Assembly: GCA_017635415.1 (NCBI GenBank)
Contig: JAGBLM010000067.1
Span: 1 to 35,625 of the forward strand
Reading direction: 5' to 3'
Origin: Succinivibrio sp.
GTDB taxonomy: Bacteria > Pseudomonadota > Gammaproteobacteria > Enterobacterales > Succinivibrionaceae
DNA length: 35,625 nucleotides
The notes under the pieces are model-generated. The model ran no database searches. It was given only the letters and a program-made list of their open reading frames with translations, and had not been told where the DNA came from. Below, piece by piece: positions 1-7,320 of this stretch; within the stretch, counting starts at the first letter, position 1; each line of letters begins with the position of its first letter. The position numbers and the translations under genes are program-made.

Positions 1-93
1 CGGCAGCAGAGGATATTTCACCTTGCCCTGCATTCTATCGTCAGTGATAACCACACGGTCCATCATCTGAGAGATAACATCCTGTACCGACAT
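1..93 (-). CDS. N-terminal fragment of a transposase-like protein (ISAs1-like), cut by window edge
   Basis: An ATG at 93-91 opens a frame of 31 codons that runs off the left edge. It begins MSVQDVISQ and contains DDRMQGKVKYPLLP. A short leader followed by D-x-R...K-V-x-[HY]-x-L is how ISAs1-family (H-repeat-associated) transposases begin, where the family motif resembles DPR..GKV.H.L just before the first hydrophobic stretch. The DDE catalytic core is not in the window, so the assignment rests on this short motif only. The sequence upstream of the ATG (ACAGGTGTTGG) is a weak ribosome binding site. It could equally be another short conserved protein start. Confidence 0.35.
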   Translation of the reverse strand, partial: MSVQDVISQMMDRVVITDDRMQGKVKYPLLP

Positions 94-150
94 CCAACAC
101 CTGTTAAGAGAAAACTGATGAGGACAGTGTACACATTAGTGCAGAAGATT

Positions 151-189
151 AATAGATCTGATTCTTATACTGATCAGTTCAGATCTATT
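151..189. repeat. 11-bp perfect inverted repeat upstream of the transposase-like fragment
   Basis: AATAGATCTGA at 151-161 is repeated inverted as TCAGATCTATT at 179-189, with a 17-base spacer. It lies about 60 bases upstream of the left-edge reading frame. It could be an operator, a transcript hairpin or part of an insertion-sequence end. The rest of 94-434 is AT-rich. It also holds a 9-bp stem-loop at 372-397 (TTTGCAGAT pairing with ATCTGCGAA, one G-T pair) downstream of the tmRNA 3' end. No gene is apparent in that stretch. Confidence 0.45.
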
Positions 190-434
190 CATATCCTTAT
201 TTTTTTAATAGGATCTGACAGCACAGAAAAGGCAGATTTGTAAATTTCGTGCGTAGGCCCTGCAAACTTCGTGATCTGCTTGAAGAATTGCAGAAATTGC
301 ACAGTTTTTCCCAATTTTGACAAAATTGCCCAAAATTAGAATTTACTTTTTGATTTTCACTAAGATACTTCTTTGCAGATACACGCAAATCTGCGAAGAA
401 ATTGGCAACAAGATAGAGAAAAAAGGAAGGTTAT

Positions 435-796
435 TGGTGGAGGTGGAGGGACTCGAACCCTCGTCCCAAAAGACTTCATCTTCAGCACTACATGTTTAGG
501 CAGTCTTTAATCTTGGTACGTGCTGCGGATTGCCACGCCACAACGCACCCAGTCTGATAGATTCATTTAACGCTTCCTCCTCAGACGGGGACTCCACGCG
601 ATCCAGTGAAAACCGACCCCGGTATGACTAAGCGTCACTGGAAAGGCTTAGAACCGAGGGCTAAGCGCAGGTTATTAAGCTGCCAAAGCGTAGGTTTCGT
701 CGTTTGCGACTATTTTTTTGCGACTGTTTAACGAGGTACCGCACCTCGACATGCGCCTAGGAATCCATGCTTCCAGTCGAAGCCAGATTCACCCCC
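435..796 (-). ncRNA. ssrA: tmRNA (ssrA)
   Basis: This is the transfer-messenger RNA that rescues stalled ribosomes by trans-translation with SmpB. The 5' end GGGGGUG (796-790) pairs with CACCUCC just before A-CCA at the 3' end (435-437), giving a 7-bp acceptor stem with one G-U pair. A T arm with UUCGAGU loop lies at 445-461. The tag reading frame starts at the resume codon GCA (707-705) and encodes ANDETYALAA followed by UAA (677-675), one residue different from E. coli ANDENYALAA. The GUCGCAAAAAAAUAGUC element precedes the resume codon as in E. coli. The RNA is in one piece, with CCA encoded. A pyrimidine-rich T run follows the 3' end on the minus strand. Confidence 0.97.
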
Positions 797-806
797 AAGC
801 AACAGA

Positions 807-835
807 ATTATACATAAGAAAGAATCAGTCCTCAA
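807..835 (-). promoter_or_regulatory. sigma70-type promoter of ssrA
   Basis: On the minus strand TTGAGG (835-830) is separated by 17 bases from a perfect TATAAT (812-807). This places transcription start a few bases from the tmRNA 5' end at 796. The -35 box begins directly after the smpB stop codon (839-837), so ssrA has its own promoter in the 40-base gap behind smpB. Confidence 0.75.
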
Positions 836-836
836 T

Positions 837-1313
837 TTAGTTGAATGATTTTTTCATAATTCTTTCTTTATCGCGAGCCCACTGACGATCCTTGATACTG
901 TCACGCTTGTCATGATCCTGTTTTCCTTTTGCCACCGCTATCTCAAGTTTTGCCCAAGATCCTTTCCAGTAAAGTTTCAGAGGGATCAGAGTGTAGCCCT
1001 GACGCTGCGACTTGCCTATGAGTTTTGAAATCTCGCGTCGGTTCAGCAGGAGTTTTCTGGTTCTGGTCGGATCAGCAACCACAAACGCACAAGAGGTCTT
1101 AAGCGGATTAATAATGGAACCCAAAAGAATAACCTCATTATCCTTGCAGATAACATAAGCCTCACTGATATTGGCCTTGCCCGCACGCAATGCTTTAACT
1201 TCCCAGCCCTGCAGTTCAAGTCCCGCCTCAAAACGCTCTTCAATGAAATACTCAAAATTTGCGCGACGGTTTACTGCCACCACATTGTTTGCCGGTTTTT
1301 CTTTTTTGGCCAT
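837..1313 (-). CDS. smpB: SsrA-binding protein SmpB
   Basis: SmpB binds the tRNA-like domain of tmRNA and delivers it to stalled ribosomes, where its C-terminal tail fills the empty mRNA channel. The 158-residue protein has the usual family length. It carries the oligonucleotide-binding barrel signature (NRRANFEYFIEERFEAGLEL, then GWEVKALR and A.I.EAYV) and the basic tail DHDKRDSIKDRQWARDKERIM. The ATG is preceded by TTAGGAA as ribosome binding site. An extended -10 (TG-C-TAGAAT) at 1391-1383 is a likely promoter. Its partner RNA ssrA lies immediately downstream on the same strand, so the two trans-translation components sit together in order smpB-ssrA. Confidence 0.97.
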   Translation of the reverse strand: MAKKEKPANNVVAVNRRANFEYFIEERFEAGLELQGWEVKALRAGKANISEAYVICKDNEVILLGSIINPLKTSCAFVVADPTRTRKLLLNRREISKLIGKSQRQGYTLIPLKLYWKGSWAKLEIAVAKGKQDHDKRDSIKDRQWARDKERIMKKSFN

Positions 1314-1636
1314 TTCCTAATCCCTACAAAGCAAAGATCTGCAGGCGAGTCTTTGCCATCCTTCTGCTCATAAACCGCAAGTATTCTAGCATAATTATCA
1401 GTTCTGTTTTGCTGACTTGCCGGTAACAAAGTACCGTAATATCCTGTTAATCCAAACGCATTTACTGTGCTCCCTGTCAATTCGGTCTTTCTCCCGCTTT
1501 TTTGTGAATCAGTTTGGAATCTTATTCTTACATCACCAAGTTAAAGTCCTTTATGGGGTATATTCATAGGAAGATTGACTTTGAGAGATTTAAAGACAGG
1601 TATGTTCCATACTAGGGTCTACAGATACTTTTTGAT
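1314..1636. other. Divergent intergenic region between smpB and the chemoreceptor gene
   Basis: This 323-base region carries no convincing gene. On the minus strand it holds the extended -10 TGCTAGAAT (1391-1383) for smpB. On the plus strand a TTAAAGTC element near 1540 weakly resembles the flagellar sigma28 -35 box, but no acceptable -10 box follows at the right distance. The chemoreceptor ATG lies after an AT-rich stretch without a strong ribosome binding site. Confidence 0.4.
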
Positions 1637-3439
1637 ATGAAAAAAATAAGCAGTGAGAAAGCGCCTTCTGCTCAGAAGACTGATTCTGAAAAAGAGGAAA
1701 ACGATCGCAATGATCTTGAAGATTTTTCAAGACTGAAACCGGATCCTTTTTTAAAGTCACTTTTTACCTTACGTTTTGCCAATATGACCATCACCCAGCG
1801 TATGGCACTTGGTTTTGGCATTACTCTTGTAATCTTCATGGTCGCCGTCGTCTCGGTCATCAGTATTCTGCAGAATCAGCTGGGCAAACAGGATCTGCTG
1901 TTTGATAAGATTCAGTCCGTCAATATGACTGTGGGAATGACGACTGAAACGGTTCTTAACAGTGAGAAACTTCTCACCAACTATTCCATTGACAGCAATC
2001 AGGAAAATACTAAGAAACTGCTTACTTTTGATCTTGGCAGTCTTGAAAAAATCTCCACCACTATCCAGAGTGAAGTTGATTCAATTCCCAATCAGAATCT
2101 CAAGAATTCTCTGAACAGAGCCCGTCTGCCTGAACTTAAACGTTCCTTGGACAACTATATTAAGACCTACAGAACCATCATCAGTAAAGTTAGCAGCAAT
2201 GAATCTGTTCAGGGGCTTATCAATGAGTCGGCCTATGTCTATATCCAGCCTGTACTAAAACAGATGCAAGGACTGCAGACTGATGTGGTCAGAATAGGCG
2301 TCTTTGATAGTCGCGATAATGCCGACATCATCAAATACACGAAAACCCAGCTTTTTGGAGCACTCTTTGCGGCCATTATCGCCATTCTGCTGGTGCTGTG
2401 GCTGCTCAACCGTTCCATTAAGTTTGAAATCAGAATAATCTGGAATACCCTATGCAGACTAGGTCATGGCGACCTGACTCACGTAAAACACAATTACCGA
2501 CCAACAGAATTTGGACGTATTGAAAAACTCTTAGATACCGTTGCCGGCAAGATTAACGACATTCTCTATCACATCAGAAGCGACGTTGACAAACTGCACG
2601 ATATCGTAAATATCAATGTCTCCACGCTCAACACCACCTCTGAATCAGTTAAGGTGCAGCGTAATAAGGCAACTACCGTAGCCGAAGCGTCCTCCATGAT
2701 GAGTAGTTCCATTGAAAAGGTAACGGAATTTGCCCGTTCCACTCTTGAAGAGGTAAAGAGTGCCGAAGAAGCCTCAGATTTCTGCCGACAGACCATGCAG
2801 GATAATATTACCACCACGCACACCCTGTCAGACCGACTGCACAATACCTCTCTTGCGGTGACACGCATCAACGCCATGGGCGATCAGATCAAGGAGATTG
2901 TTGATACTATCGCCGCAATTGCCGATCAGACCAATCTGCTGGCACTTAATGCCACCATCGAGGCTGCCCGTTCGGGCAGCTACGGCAAAGGCTTCGCCGT
3001 TGTCGCCGATGAGATCCGCGATCTGGCCTTCAAAACAGCAAAATCCACCAAGGAGGTTGCCACCACCATCCAGGAACTCTCTTCTGCCGTGGACAATACG
3101 GTGAAAGTAATGGCCAGTTGTGAATCCGAAATGACCAACTCCATTCAGCAAAGTTCCCGCAGTAACTCCTCCATTGAGGAGATTATGGGCATTATTGCCA
3201 CAATCTCGGATATGTCAGAGCAGATTGTTGATTCCTGCCAGACCCAGTCAGAGCAGACCGCCGAGGTCAGCCGCAGCATCACCAATATCAATGGTATCAC
3301 CGAAGAGAACTACTCCCACATCATGAAGGTTCAGGAACGCATTCACGAACTGCGCGAACTTGCCACCGCACAGGAGAAAACCCTCAGCAGATTCAGGCTG
3401 CACAAACCTACGACAAAAACAGAGTCAGTGTCACACTGA
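1637..3439 (+). CDS. Methyl-accepting chemotaxis protein
   Basis: This is a transmembrane chemoreceptor that relays ligand binding to CheA/CheW and the flagellar motor. The 600-residue protein has a long charged cytoplasmic N-terminus (about 55 residues) before transmembrane helix 1 (56-78). A mostly helical periplasmic sensor of about 155 residues follows, then transmembrane helix 2 (238-258), a HAMP-like linker and the signalling coiled coil. The hairpin tip is diagnostic at about 430-465: [18 protein letters not shown] followed by [15 protein letters not shown]. No C-terminal CheR/CheB-docking pentapeptide of the NWETF type is visible; the end is TESVSH. The extended N-terminal tail before helix 1 is unusual. 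The ligand cannot be told from sequence. A flagellin gene follows on the same strand. Confidence 0.93.
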   Translation: MKKISSEKAPSAQKTDSEKEENDRNDLEDFSRLKPDPFLKSLFTLRFANMTITQRMALGFGITLVIFMVAVVSVISILQNQLGKQDLLFDKIQSVNMTVGMTTETVLNSEKLLTNYSIDSNQENTKKLLTFDLGSLEKISTTIQSEVDSIPNQNLKNSLNRARLPELKRSLDNYIKTYRTIISKVSSNESVQGLINESAYVYIQPVLKQMQGLQTDVVRIGVFDSRDNADIIKYTKTQLFGALFAAIIAILLVLWLLNRSIKFEIRIIWNTLCRLGHGDLTHVKHNYRPTEFGRIEKLLDTVAGKINDILYHIRSDVDKLHDIVNINVSTLNTTSESVKVQRNKATTVAEASSMMSSSIEKVTEFARSTLEEVKSAEEASDFCRQTMQDNITTTHTLSDRLHNTSLAVTRINAMGDQIKEIVDTIAAIADQTNLLALNATIEAARSGSYGKGFAVVADEIRDLAFKTAKSTKEVATTIQELSSAVDNTVKVMASCESEMTNSIQQSSRSNSSIEEIMGIIATISDMSEQIVDSCQTQSEQTAEVSRSITNINGITEENYSHIMKVQERIHELRELATAQEKTLSRFRLHKPTTKTESVSH

Positions 3440-3455
3440 TAACACCTGATGTAAC

Positions 3456-3472
3456 TGGTGATTTTATCACCA
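3456..3472 (+). terminator. Stem-loop after the chemoreceptor gene
   Basis: TGGTGAT-TTT-ATCACCA forms a perfect 7-bp hairpin starting 17 bases after the chemoreceptor stop codon. It is not followed by a T run, so it may be a weak or Rho-assisted terminator or an mRNA 3'-end stabiliser. Confidence 0.35.
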
Positions 3473-3539
3473 AAAGCGATTCATTATCCGCAGGCTGTAA
3501 CAGTAAATACAGTCTGTGTTTTATCTTCTCTCCCAAAAC

Positions 3540-3555
3540 TGGCACGTTTTTTTCA
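3540..3555 (+). promoter_or_regulatory. Possible sigma54-like promoter of the flagellin gene
   Basis: TGGCACG at 3540-3546 matches the sigma54 -24 element. At the correct distance the -12 element reads TTTCA instead of TTGCA, so the conserved G is missing. No sigma28 consensus was found in the gap. This is offered only as a candidate. Confidence 0.3.
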
Positions 3556-3569
3556 TAAGAAAGTGAAAA

Positions 3570-3599
3570 TGGCAAAAAATTGCCACCACCTCTGGTGGT
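3570..3599 (+). promoter_or_regulatory. Two tandem hairpins in the flagellin mRNA leader
   Basis: TGGCAA-AAAA-TTGCCA (3570-3585) is followed, sharing one base, by ACCACC-TCT-GGTGGT (3585-3599). Both stems are perfect 6-bp dyads. The second ends one base before the ribosome binding site AGGAGAG (3601-3607) and 12 bases before the flagellin ATG. The placement suggests a translational or mRNA-stability control element. Confidence 0.55.
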
Positions 3600-3611
3600 C
3601 AGGAGAGAAAA

Positions 3612-4544
3612 ATGGCTTTATACCTTCATAACAATATATCCTCACTGAATGCGCAGCACGCTATGGCATCAGCGACCTCAAAGCTTGATGTCGTCTATCA
3701 GCGTCTTTCGACCGGACTCAGAATCAATTCAGCCAAGGATGACCCTGCCGGTATTCAGACCTCCAATAAGCTGACTACCCAGATAGACTCCCTGTCTATG
3801 ACCAATCGTATCGCCCAGAATGCGATTTCCTATGCGCAGACAGCCGAAGGTGCTCTTGAAGAAATCTCCTCCATGCTTGAGCGTATCAGGGTGCTGGCCA
3901 TCGAATCTGCCAACGGAACCAATACCTCACAGGACAGAACTGCACTGCAGAAAGAAGTCGATCAGCTTACCGAAGAAATCAACCGTATCGCCCGTGACAC
4001 CACCTTCGGCGGAGAGGCTCTGTTAAGCGGTACGGCCTCGGTTGCCAGATTCCAGATCAGTCCATCCCCTAACAGCGTGATAAAAATCGATCTGAGTATC
4101 GGCTTCGATATTGACGGGCTGGCCAGAATGGCCCAAAGTATCAGCGGCAATTTTGTCGTCGAGAAGAACGAATATGTGGCACAGACCACGTCCTTTACCT
4201 ACGCCTCGGTATTTTCCTATAAGGTAAACGGCAAAGGCATTGATATTAGCTCTCAATCAGCAGCGCAACTGTGTCTTGCCGGGCTAGACGGCATGCTCAA
4301 TGCTGTTGACAGTAAGAGAGCGCAGCTGGGTGCAATTCAGAACCGTCTTGAATCAACCATCCGCAATCAGGAAAACATCAGCGAGAATGTTAGCAATTCC
4401 CGTTCGGTGATTCGTGATACCGACTGGGCAGAGGCATCATCCGAACTTGCCGCCCAGAATATTATCCAGCAGGGGGCTGCCAGCATTCTGACGCAGGCCA
4501 ATTCCAGACCGGAAATCGCCCTGGCCATGTTGCAGGAGAGTTAA
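3612..4544 (+). CDS. fliC: Flagellin
   Basis: This is the major filament subunit, exported through the flagellar type III apparatus. The 310-residue protein has conserved terminal helices: the N-terminal part includes NISSLNAQHAM, QRLSTGLRINSAKDDPAG and MLERIRVLAIESANGT, and the C-terminal part includes LGAIQNRLESTIRNQENISEN and a final ASILTQANSRPEIALAML. Between them only a small D1/D2 insert of about 90 residues remains, so the surface-exposed domain is minimal compared with E. coli FliC (about 500 residues). The start has an excellent AGGAG ribosome binding site. The gene follows a chemoreceptor on the same strand but is separated by 172 bases with its own leader hairpins, so it is probably transcribed separately. 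A terminator follows at 4588-4628. Confidence 0.95.
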   Translation: MALYLHNNISSLNAQHAMASATSKLDVVYQRLSTGLRINSAKDDPAGIQTSNKLTTQIDSLSMTNRIAQNAISYAQTAEGALEEISSMLERIRVLAIESANGTNTSQDRTALQKEVDQLTEEINRIARDTTFGGEALLSGTASVARFQISPSPNSVIKIDLSIGFDIDGLARMAQSISGNFVVEKNEYVAQTTSFTYASVFSYKVNGKGIDISSQSAAQLCLAGLDGMLNAVDSKRAQLGAIQNRLESTIRNQENISENVSNSRSVIRDTDWAEASSELAAQNIIQQGAASILTQANSRPEIALAMLQES

Positions 4545-4583
4545 CATTCCTGTTCTTTGCAAGTGGTTTTAATTTCTGAACAC

Positions 4584-4592
4584 TGCTAAAAT
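4584..4592 (+). promoter_or_regulatory. Extended -10 promoter candidate for ettA
   Basis: TGCTAAAAT (4584-4592) fits an extended -10 (TG-N-TAAAAT). It lies inside the left arm of the flagellin terminator. A transcript starting about 7 bases downstream (near 4599) would begin after that arm. It would therefore leave the ettA ribosome binding site in the right arm unpaired. Confidence 0.45.
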
Positions 4593-4628
4593 CCCCTCAA
4601 ATTTTATTTTTTTTGCGGGGATTTTTTT
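4588..4628 (+). terminator. Rho-independent terminator of flagellin, overlapping the ettA start region
   Basis: AAAATCCCC (4588-4596) pairs with GGGGATTTT (4617-4625), and seven T residues run from 4622 to 4628. The loop is about 20 bases and T-rich. The right arm GGGGA is also the only visible ribosome binding site of ettA, whose GTG lies at 4630. Confidence 0.85.
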
Positions 4629-4629
4629 A

Positions 4630-6294
4630 GTGGCACAATTCATTTACACGATGAATCGGGTCGGCAAGATAGTGCCGCCTAAGAGGCAGATTCTTAAGGA
4701 TATTTCCCTGTCCTTCTTTCCTGGCGCCAAAATTGGTGTCTTAGGTCTGAACGGTGCAGGCAAATCAACACTCATCAGAATTATGGCCGGTGTGGATAAG
4801 GATTACGAAGGTGAAGCCCGTCCGCAGCCAGGCATCAAGATAGGATACCTGCCGCAGGAACCGGTACTTGATATGAACAAGACCATCCGCGAGGTCATCG
4901 AGGAATCTTTTGCCGAGGTAAAACAGGCTTTGGCAAGGCTTGACCAGGTCTACAACGAATACGCGGACGAAAATGCGGATTTTGACGCGCTGTCCAAGGA
5001 ACAGGCCAAACTCGAGGCAATCATCCAAGCACATGACGGACATAATCTTGACACACAGATAGAACGTGCGGCCGATGCCCTTCGTCTGCCTGATTTTGAC
5101 CGCCAGATAAAAGTACTCTCAGGTGGTGAACGCCGTCGTGTGGCAATGTGCCGCCTGCTGCTGGAAAAACCTGATATGCTGCTTCTGGACGAGCCTACCA
5201 ACCATCTTGACGCTGAATCGGTAGACTGGCTTGAACAGTTCTTGCACCAGTATCCTGGTACCGTGGTTGCAGTAACCCACGACCGTTACTTCCTTGATAA
5301 TGTCGCAGGCTGGATCCTGGAACTTGACCGCGGCATGGGTATTCCATGGGAAGGCAACTACTCAAGCTGGCTTGATCAGAAAGACAAGCGTCTGCAGATT
5401 GAAGAAAACACCGAATCGGCAAGACGCCGTTCCATTGAAAGGGAACTTGAGTGGGTCCGCCAGGGAGCTAAGGGTCGTCACGCCAAATCAAAAGCCAGAC
5501 TTTCCCGCTTTGAAGAACTGTCCTCGGTTGAATATCAGAAACGTAATGAAACCAATGAACTGTATATTCCGCCAGGGCCACGTCTTGGTGATACTGTCAT
5601 TGAGGTTAGCAATCTCTGCAAGGCCTACGACGGTCAGGTGCTCATCGATAATCTCTCCTTTACAGTGCCAAAGGGTGCAATCGTCGGTATCATCGGACCT
5701 AATGGAGCCGGTAAATCAACCCTGTTCCGCATGATCTGCGGCATTGAGAAACCTGACAGCGGTACCATAAAGCTAGGTGAGACTGTGGTAACAGCCTATG
5801 TTGAGCAGTTCAGAGACAAGATGAAGGACGACAACACCGTCTTTGATGAAATCTCCCAGGGGCAGGATATTCTGCGGATCGGAGCCTATGAAATTCCGAG
5901 TCGTGCCTATATCGGCCGCTTCAACTTTAAAGGAACGGATCAGCAAAAACGCGTAGGTGATCTCTCAGGCGGTGAACGCGGTCGTCTGCAGCTTGCCAAA
6001 CTGCTTCAGGTTGGCGGCAACTTCCTGCTGCTTGACGAGCCTACCAACGATCTTGACGTCGAAACTCTGCGAGCTTTAGAGAATGCCCTGCTTGAGTTCC
6101 CTGGCGCTGCCATGGTCATTTCCCATGACCGCTGGTTCCTCGATCGTATCGCCACTCATATTCTTGACTACGGCGATGAGGGTAAGGTCACCTTCTTTGA
6201 AGGTAACTATACCGAGTACGAGAACTGGAAAAAGGCCAATCTTGGTGAAGAGGCACAGCCGCACAGACTGCGCTATAAGAAAGTGACAAACTAG
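4630..6294 (+). CDS. ettA: Energy-dependent translational throttle protein EttA (ABC-F)
   Basis: EttA is a cytoplasmic ABC-F ATPase that binds the ribosomal E site and gates the first peptide bond according to the ATP/ADP ratio. The 554-residue protein matches the family length. It has two ABC domains: Walker A GLNGAGKST at about 39, LSGGERRRVAM at 162 and LLLDEPTNHLD at 183; then GPNGAGKST at 355, LSGGERGRLQLA at 444 and LLLDEPTNDLD at 467. The N-terminus MAQFIYTMNRVGKIVPPKR and the arm and linker regions follow EttA rather than Uup or YheS. The start is GTG at 4630. Its Shine-Dalgarno (GGGGA) lies in the right arm of the preceding terminator, which may affect translation of read-through transcripts. 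Confidence 0.96.
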   Translation: MAQFIYTMNRVGKIVPPKRQILKDISLSFFPGAKIGVLGLNGAGKSTLIRIMAGVDKDYEGEARPQPGIKIGYLPQEPVLDMNKTIREVIEESFAEVKQALARLDQVYNEYADENADFDALSKEQAKLEAIIQAHDGHNLDTQIERAADALRLPDFDRQIKVLSGGERRRVAMCRLLLEKPDMLLLDEPTNHLDAESVDWLEQFLHQYPGTVVAVTHDRYFLDNVAGWILELDRGMGIPWEGNYSSWLDQKDKRLQIEENTESARRRSIERELEWVRQGAKGRHAKSKARLSRFEELSSVEYQKRNETNELYIPPGPRLGDTVIEVSNLCKAYDGQVLIDNLSFTVPKGAIVGIIGPNGAGKSTLFRMICGIEKPDSGTIKLGETVVTAYVEQFRDKMKDDNTVFDEISQGQDILRIGAYEIPSRAYIGRFNFKGTDQQKRVGDLSGGERGRLQLAKLLQVGGNFLLLDEPTNDLDVETLRALENALLEFPGAAMVISHDRWFLDRIATHILDYGDEGKVTFFEGNYTEYENWKKANLGEEAQPHRLRYKKVTN

Positions 6295-6298
6295 GAAA

Positions 6299-6327
6299 TA
6301 CCCAGCCAGATGGCTGGGTAATTTTTT
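6299..6327 (+). terminator. Rho-independent terminator of ettA
   Basis: ACCCAGCC (6300-6307) and GGCTGGGT (6312-6319) form an 8-bp GC-rich stem with loop AGAT, followed by AA and six T residues (6322-6327). It starts 5 bases after the ettA stop. Confidence 0.9.
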
Positions 6328-6390
6328 CTGCAACTATCATTATGAGTTGACCATTTCTGTTTCATTTGTTTAAGTGCATGACATTTGTTC

Positions 6391-6399
6391 TGATATAAT
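6391..6399 (+). promoter_or_regulatory. Extended -10 promoter in front of the 22-codon ORF
   Basis: TGATATAAT is a perfect extended -10 (TG-N-TATAAT). No -35 hexamer stands at 17 bases. Start of transcription would be near 6406, giving a leader of about 34 bases before the ATG at 6440. Confidence 0.5.
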
Positions 6400-6439
6400 C
6401 AAAACTCTGATAACCACTCCTTACAGGAACAGGAGAAAG

Positions 6440-6508
6440 ATGGAACTACGCATTTTTAAAACTCAATCTTTTTTCTATAACCTGCCGAGAATCTCTGCAG
6501 GTTGCTGA
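6440..6508 (+). CDS. Small ORF of 22 codons with strong expression signals, function unknown
   Basis: The reading frame starts MELRIFKTQSFFYN and ends ISAGC-TGA. It is preceded by AACAGGAGAAAG, a near-ideal ribosome binding site with the correct spacing, and by an extended -10 promoter. The last third of the frame coincides with an inverted repeat (AACCTGC at 6479-6485 and GCAGGTT at 6498-6504) that may act as a terminator or attenuator hairpin. No same-strand gene follows for 800 bases, since the next gene (6523-7086) is on the opposite strand. A classical leader-peptide role is therefore not supported. It does not resemble a family I can name. It could be a small protein, the 5' part of a short RNA, or a remnant. 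Confidence 0.4.
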   Translation: MELRIFKTQSFFYNLPRISAGC

Positions 6509-6522
6509 AAAACAATCTCTTG

Positions 6523-7086
6523 TTATTCTATTTGCTTCCTTGTTAGATGCTGAAACAGATAGTAAGCCGGGGGCTTGGCAGACATTTTAGTAATGGCATA
6601 GCCACTCTTCTGCGCCGTGCGCAATGCTTTAAGGTCTTTTTCACCTGCCAGGGTAGACACACCGCAAAAACTGCCGTGGTTATAGCAGGAAATACTGTAG
6701 CGACGCAGTTTAACGGCCAGTCCCTGTCCCTGAAACTGTGGTGCAATCACCACATCCTGCTCATGAATTATGCGGTCTGCGGCCTCAACCTCATTGATGA
6801 TAAAGGAATCATAGCCGACAAGAGTACCATTCTTAGTCGTTACCACCCCGATAAACTGACTGCTACGAAAAGTGTAGACCCGTCTTATCCAGCTGACCTG
6901 CGGAACATGATAGGCAGCCAGATGCAGCTTCTCTATGGTTTTAAGATCGTGTCTAGTACCCGCTCGGAAGATAAAATCACCATCCTCGATTGTTTTCTGA
7001 TCTCTTATCCTGTGAGACAATCTCATATTCAGATACCAGAGCAGAAAATCGCGCTTAACATGATGAAAAGTATGTCCTAATTCCAC
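6523..7086 (-). CDS. GNAT-family N-acetyltransferase
   Basis: This is a probable cytoplasmic acyl-CoA-dependent N-acetyltransferase; the acceptor is unknown. The 187-residue protein carries the acetyl-CoA-binding motif A, EQDVVIAPQFQGQGLAVKLRR (Q-G-Q-G-L-A), at about residues 112-132. An N-terminal half with DLKTIEKLHLAAYHVPQVSW fits the GNAT alpha1/alpha2 region. The start is GTG (7086-7084) with a strong AGGAG (7096-7092) six bases upstream. The gene stands alone, convergent with ettA and the small ORF. A 177-codon frame on the other strand (6547-7080) overlaps it but shows no family motif. Confidence 0.8.
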   Translation of the reverse strand: MELGHTFHHVKRDFLLWYLNMRLSHRIRDQKTIEDGDFIFRAGTRHDLKTIEKLHLAAYHVPQVSWIRRVYTFRSSQFIGVVTTKNGTLVGYDSFIINEVEAADRIIHEQDVVIAPQFQGQGLAVKLRRYSISCYNHGSFCGVSTLAGEKDLKALRTAQKSGYAITKMSAKPPAYYLFQHLTRKQIE

Positions 7087-7263
7087 AAAGAACTCCTAGA
7101 ATATCCAACTGATTTCTTTTTCAGATGCATTTTAGATGATTTGCCGTCCGCAGACAAAAATACTTTTAAACCGCACTCTTCACTCATCTGGAAGTGATAG
7201 GGAACATTCTGCAGGTTCAGGACTGATGTATGCAAACTCAAAATGATGCAGAAACATTATTTT

Positions 7264-7280
7264 TTTGCCTGACAGGCAAA
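7264..7280. promoter_or_regulatory. 17-bp perfect dyad (operator candidate) upstream of the binding-protein gene
   Basis: TTTGCCTGACAGGCAAA is perfectly symmetric about A7272. It is followed by TGATATATG, which could be a -10 region, and lies 40 bases before the ATG at 7321. The position fits an operator, although the same sequence would also fold as a hairpin in a longer transcript. Confidence 0.45.
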
Positions 7281-7320
7281 ACTGATATATGCTGAGGTAT
7301 CCATAAAACAGGAGCATAAA

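Noticed and set aside
1535-1575. Sigma28 promoter for the chemoreceptor gene
   Set aside because: TTAAAGTC matches the -35 box partly, but the spaced -10 position reads TATTCATA instead of GCCGATAA.
6440-6508. Phenylalanine-type attenuator leader peptide
   Set aside because: The peptide has several Phe/Tyr codons and a following hairpin, but there is no biosynthetic gene downstream on the same strand and no T run. It is kept only as an unexplained small ORF.
6547-7080. 177-codon plus-strand frame opposite the GNAT gene
   Set aside because: It lacks any recognisable motif. The minus-strand frame has the acetyl-CoA-binding motif and a strong ribosome binding site.
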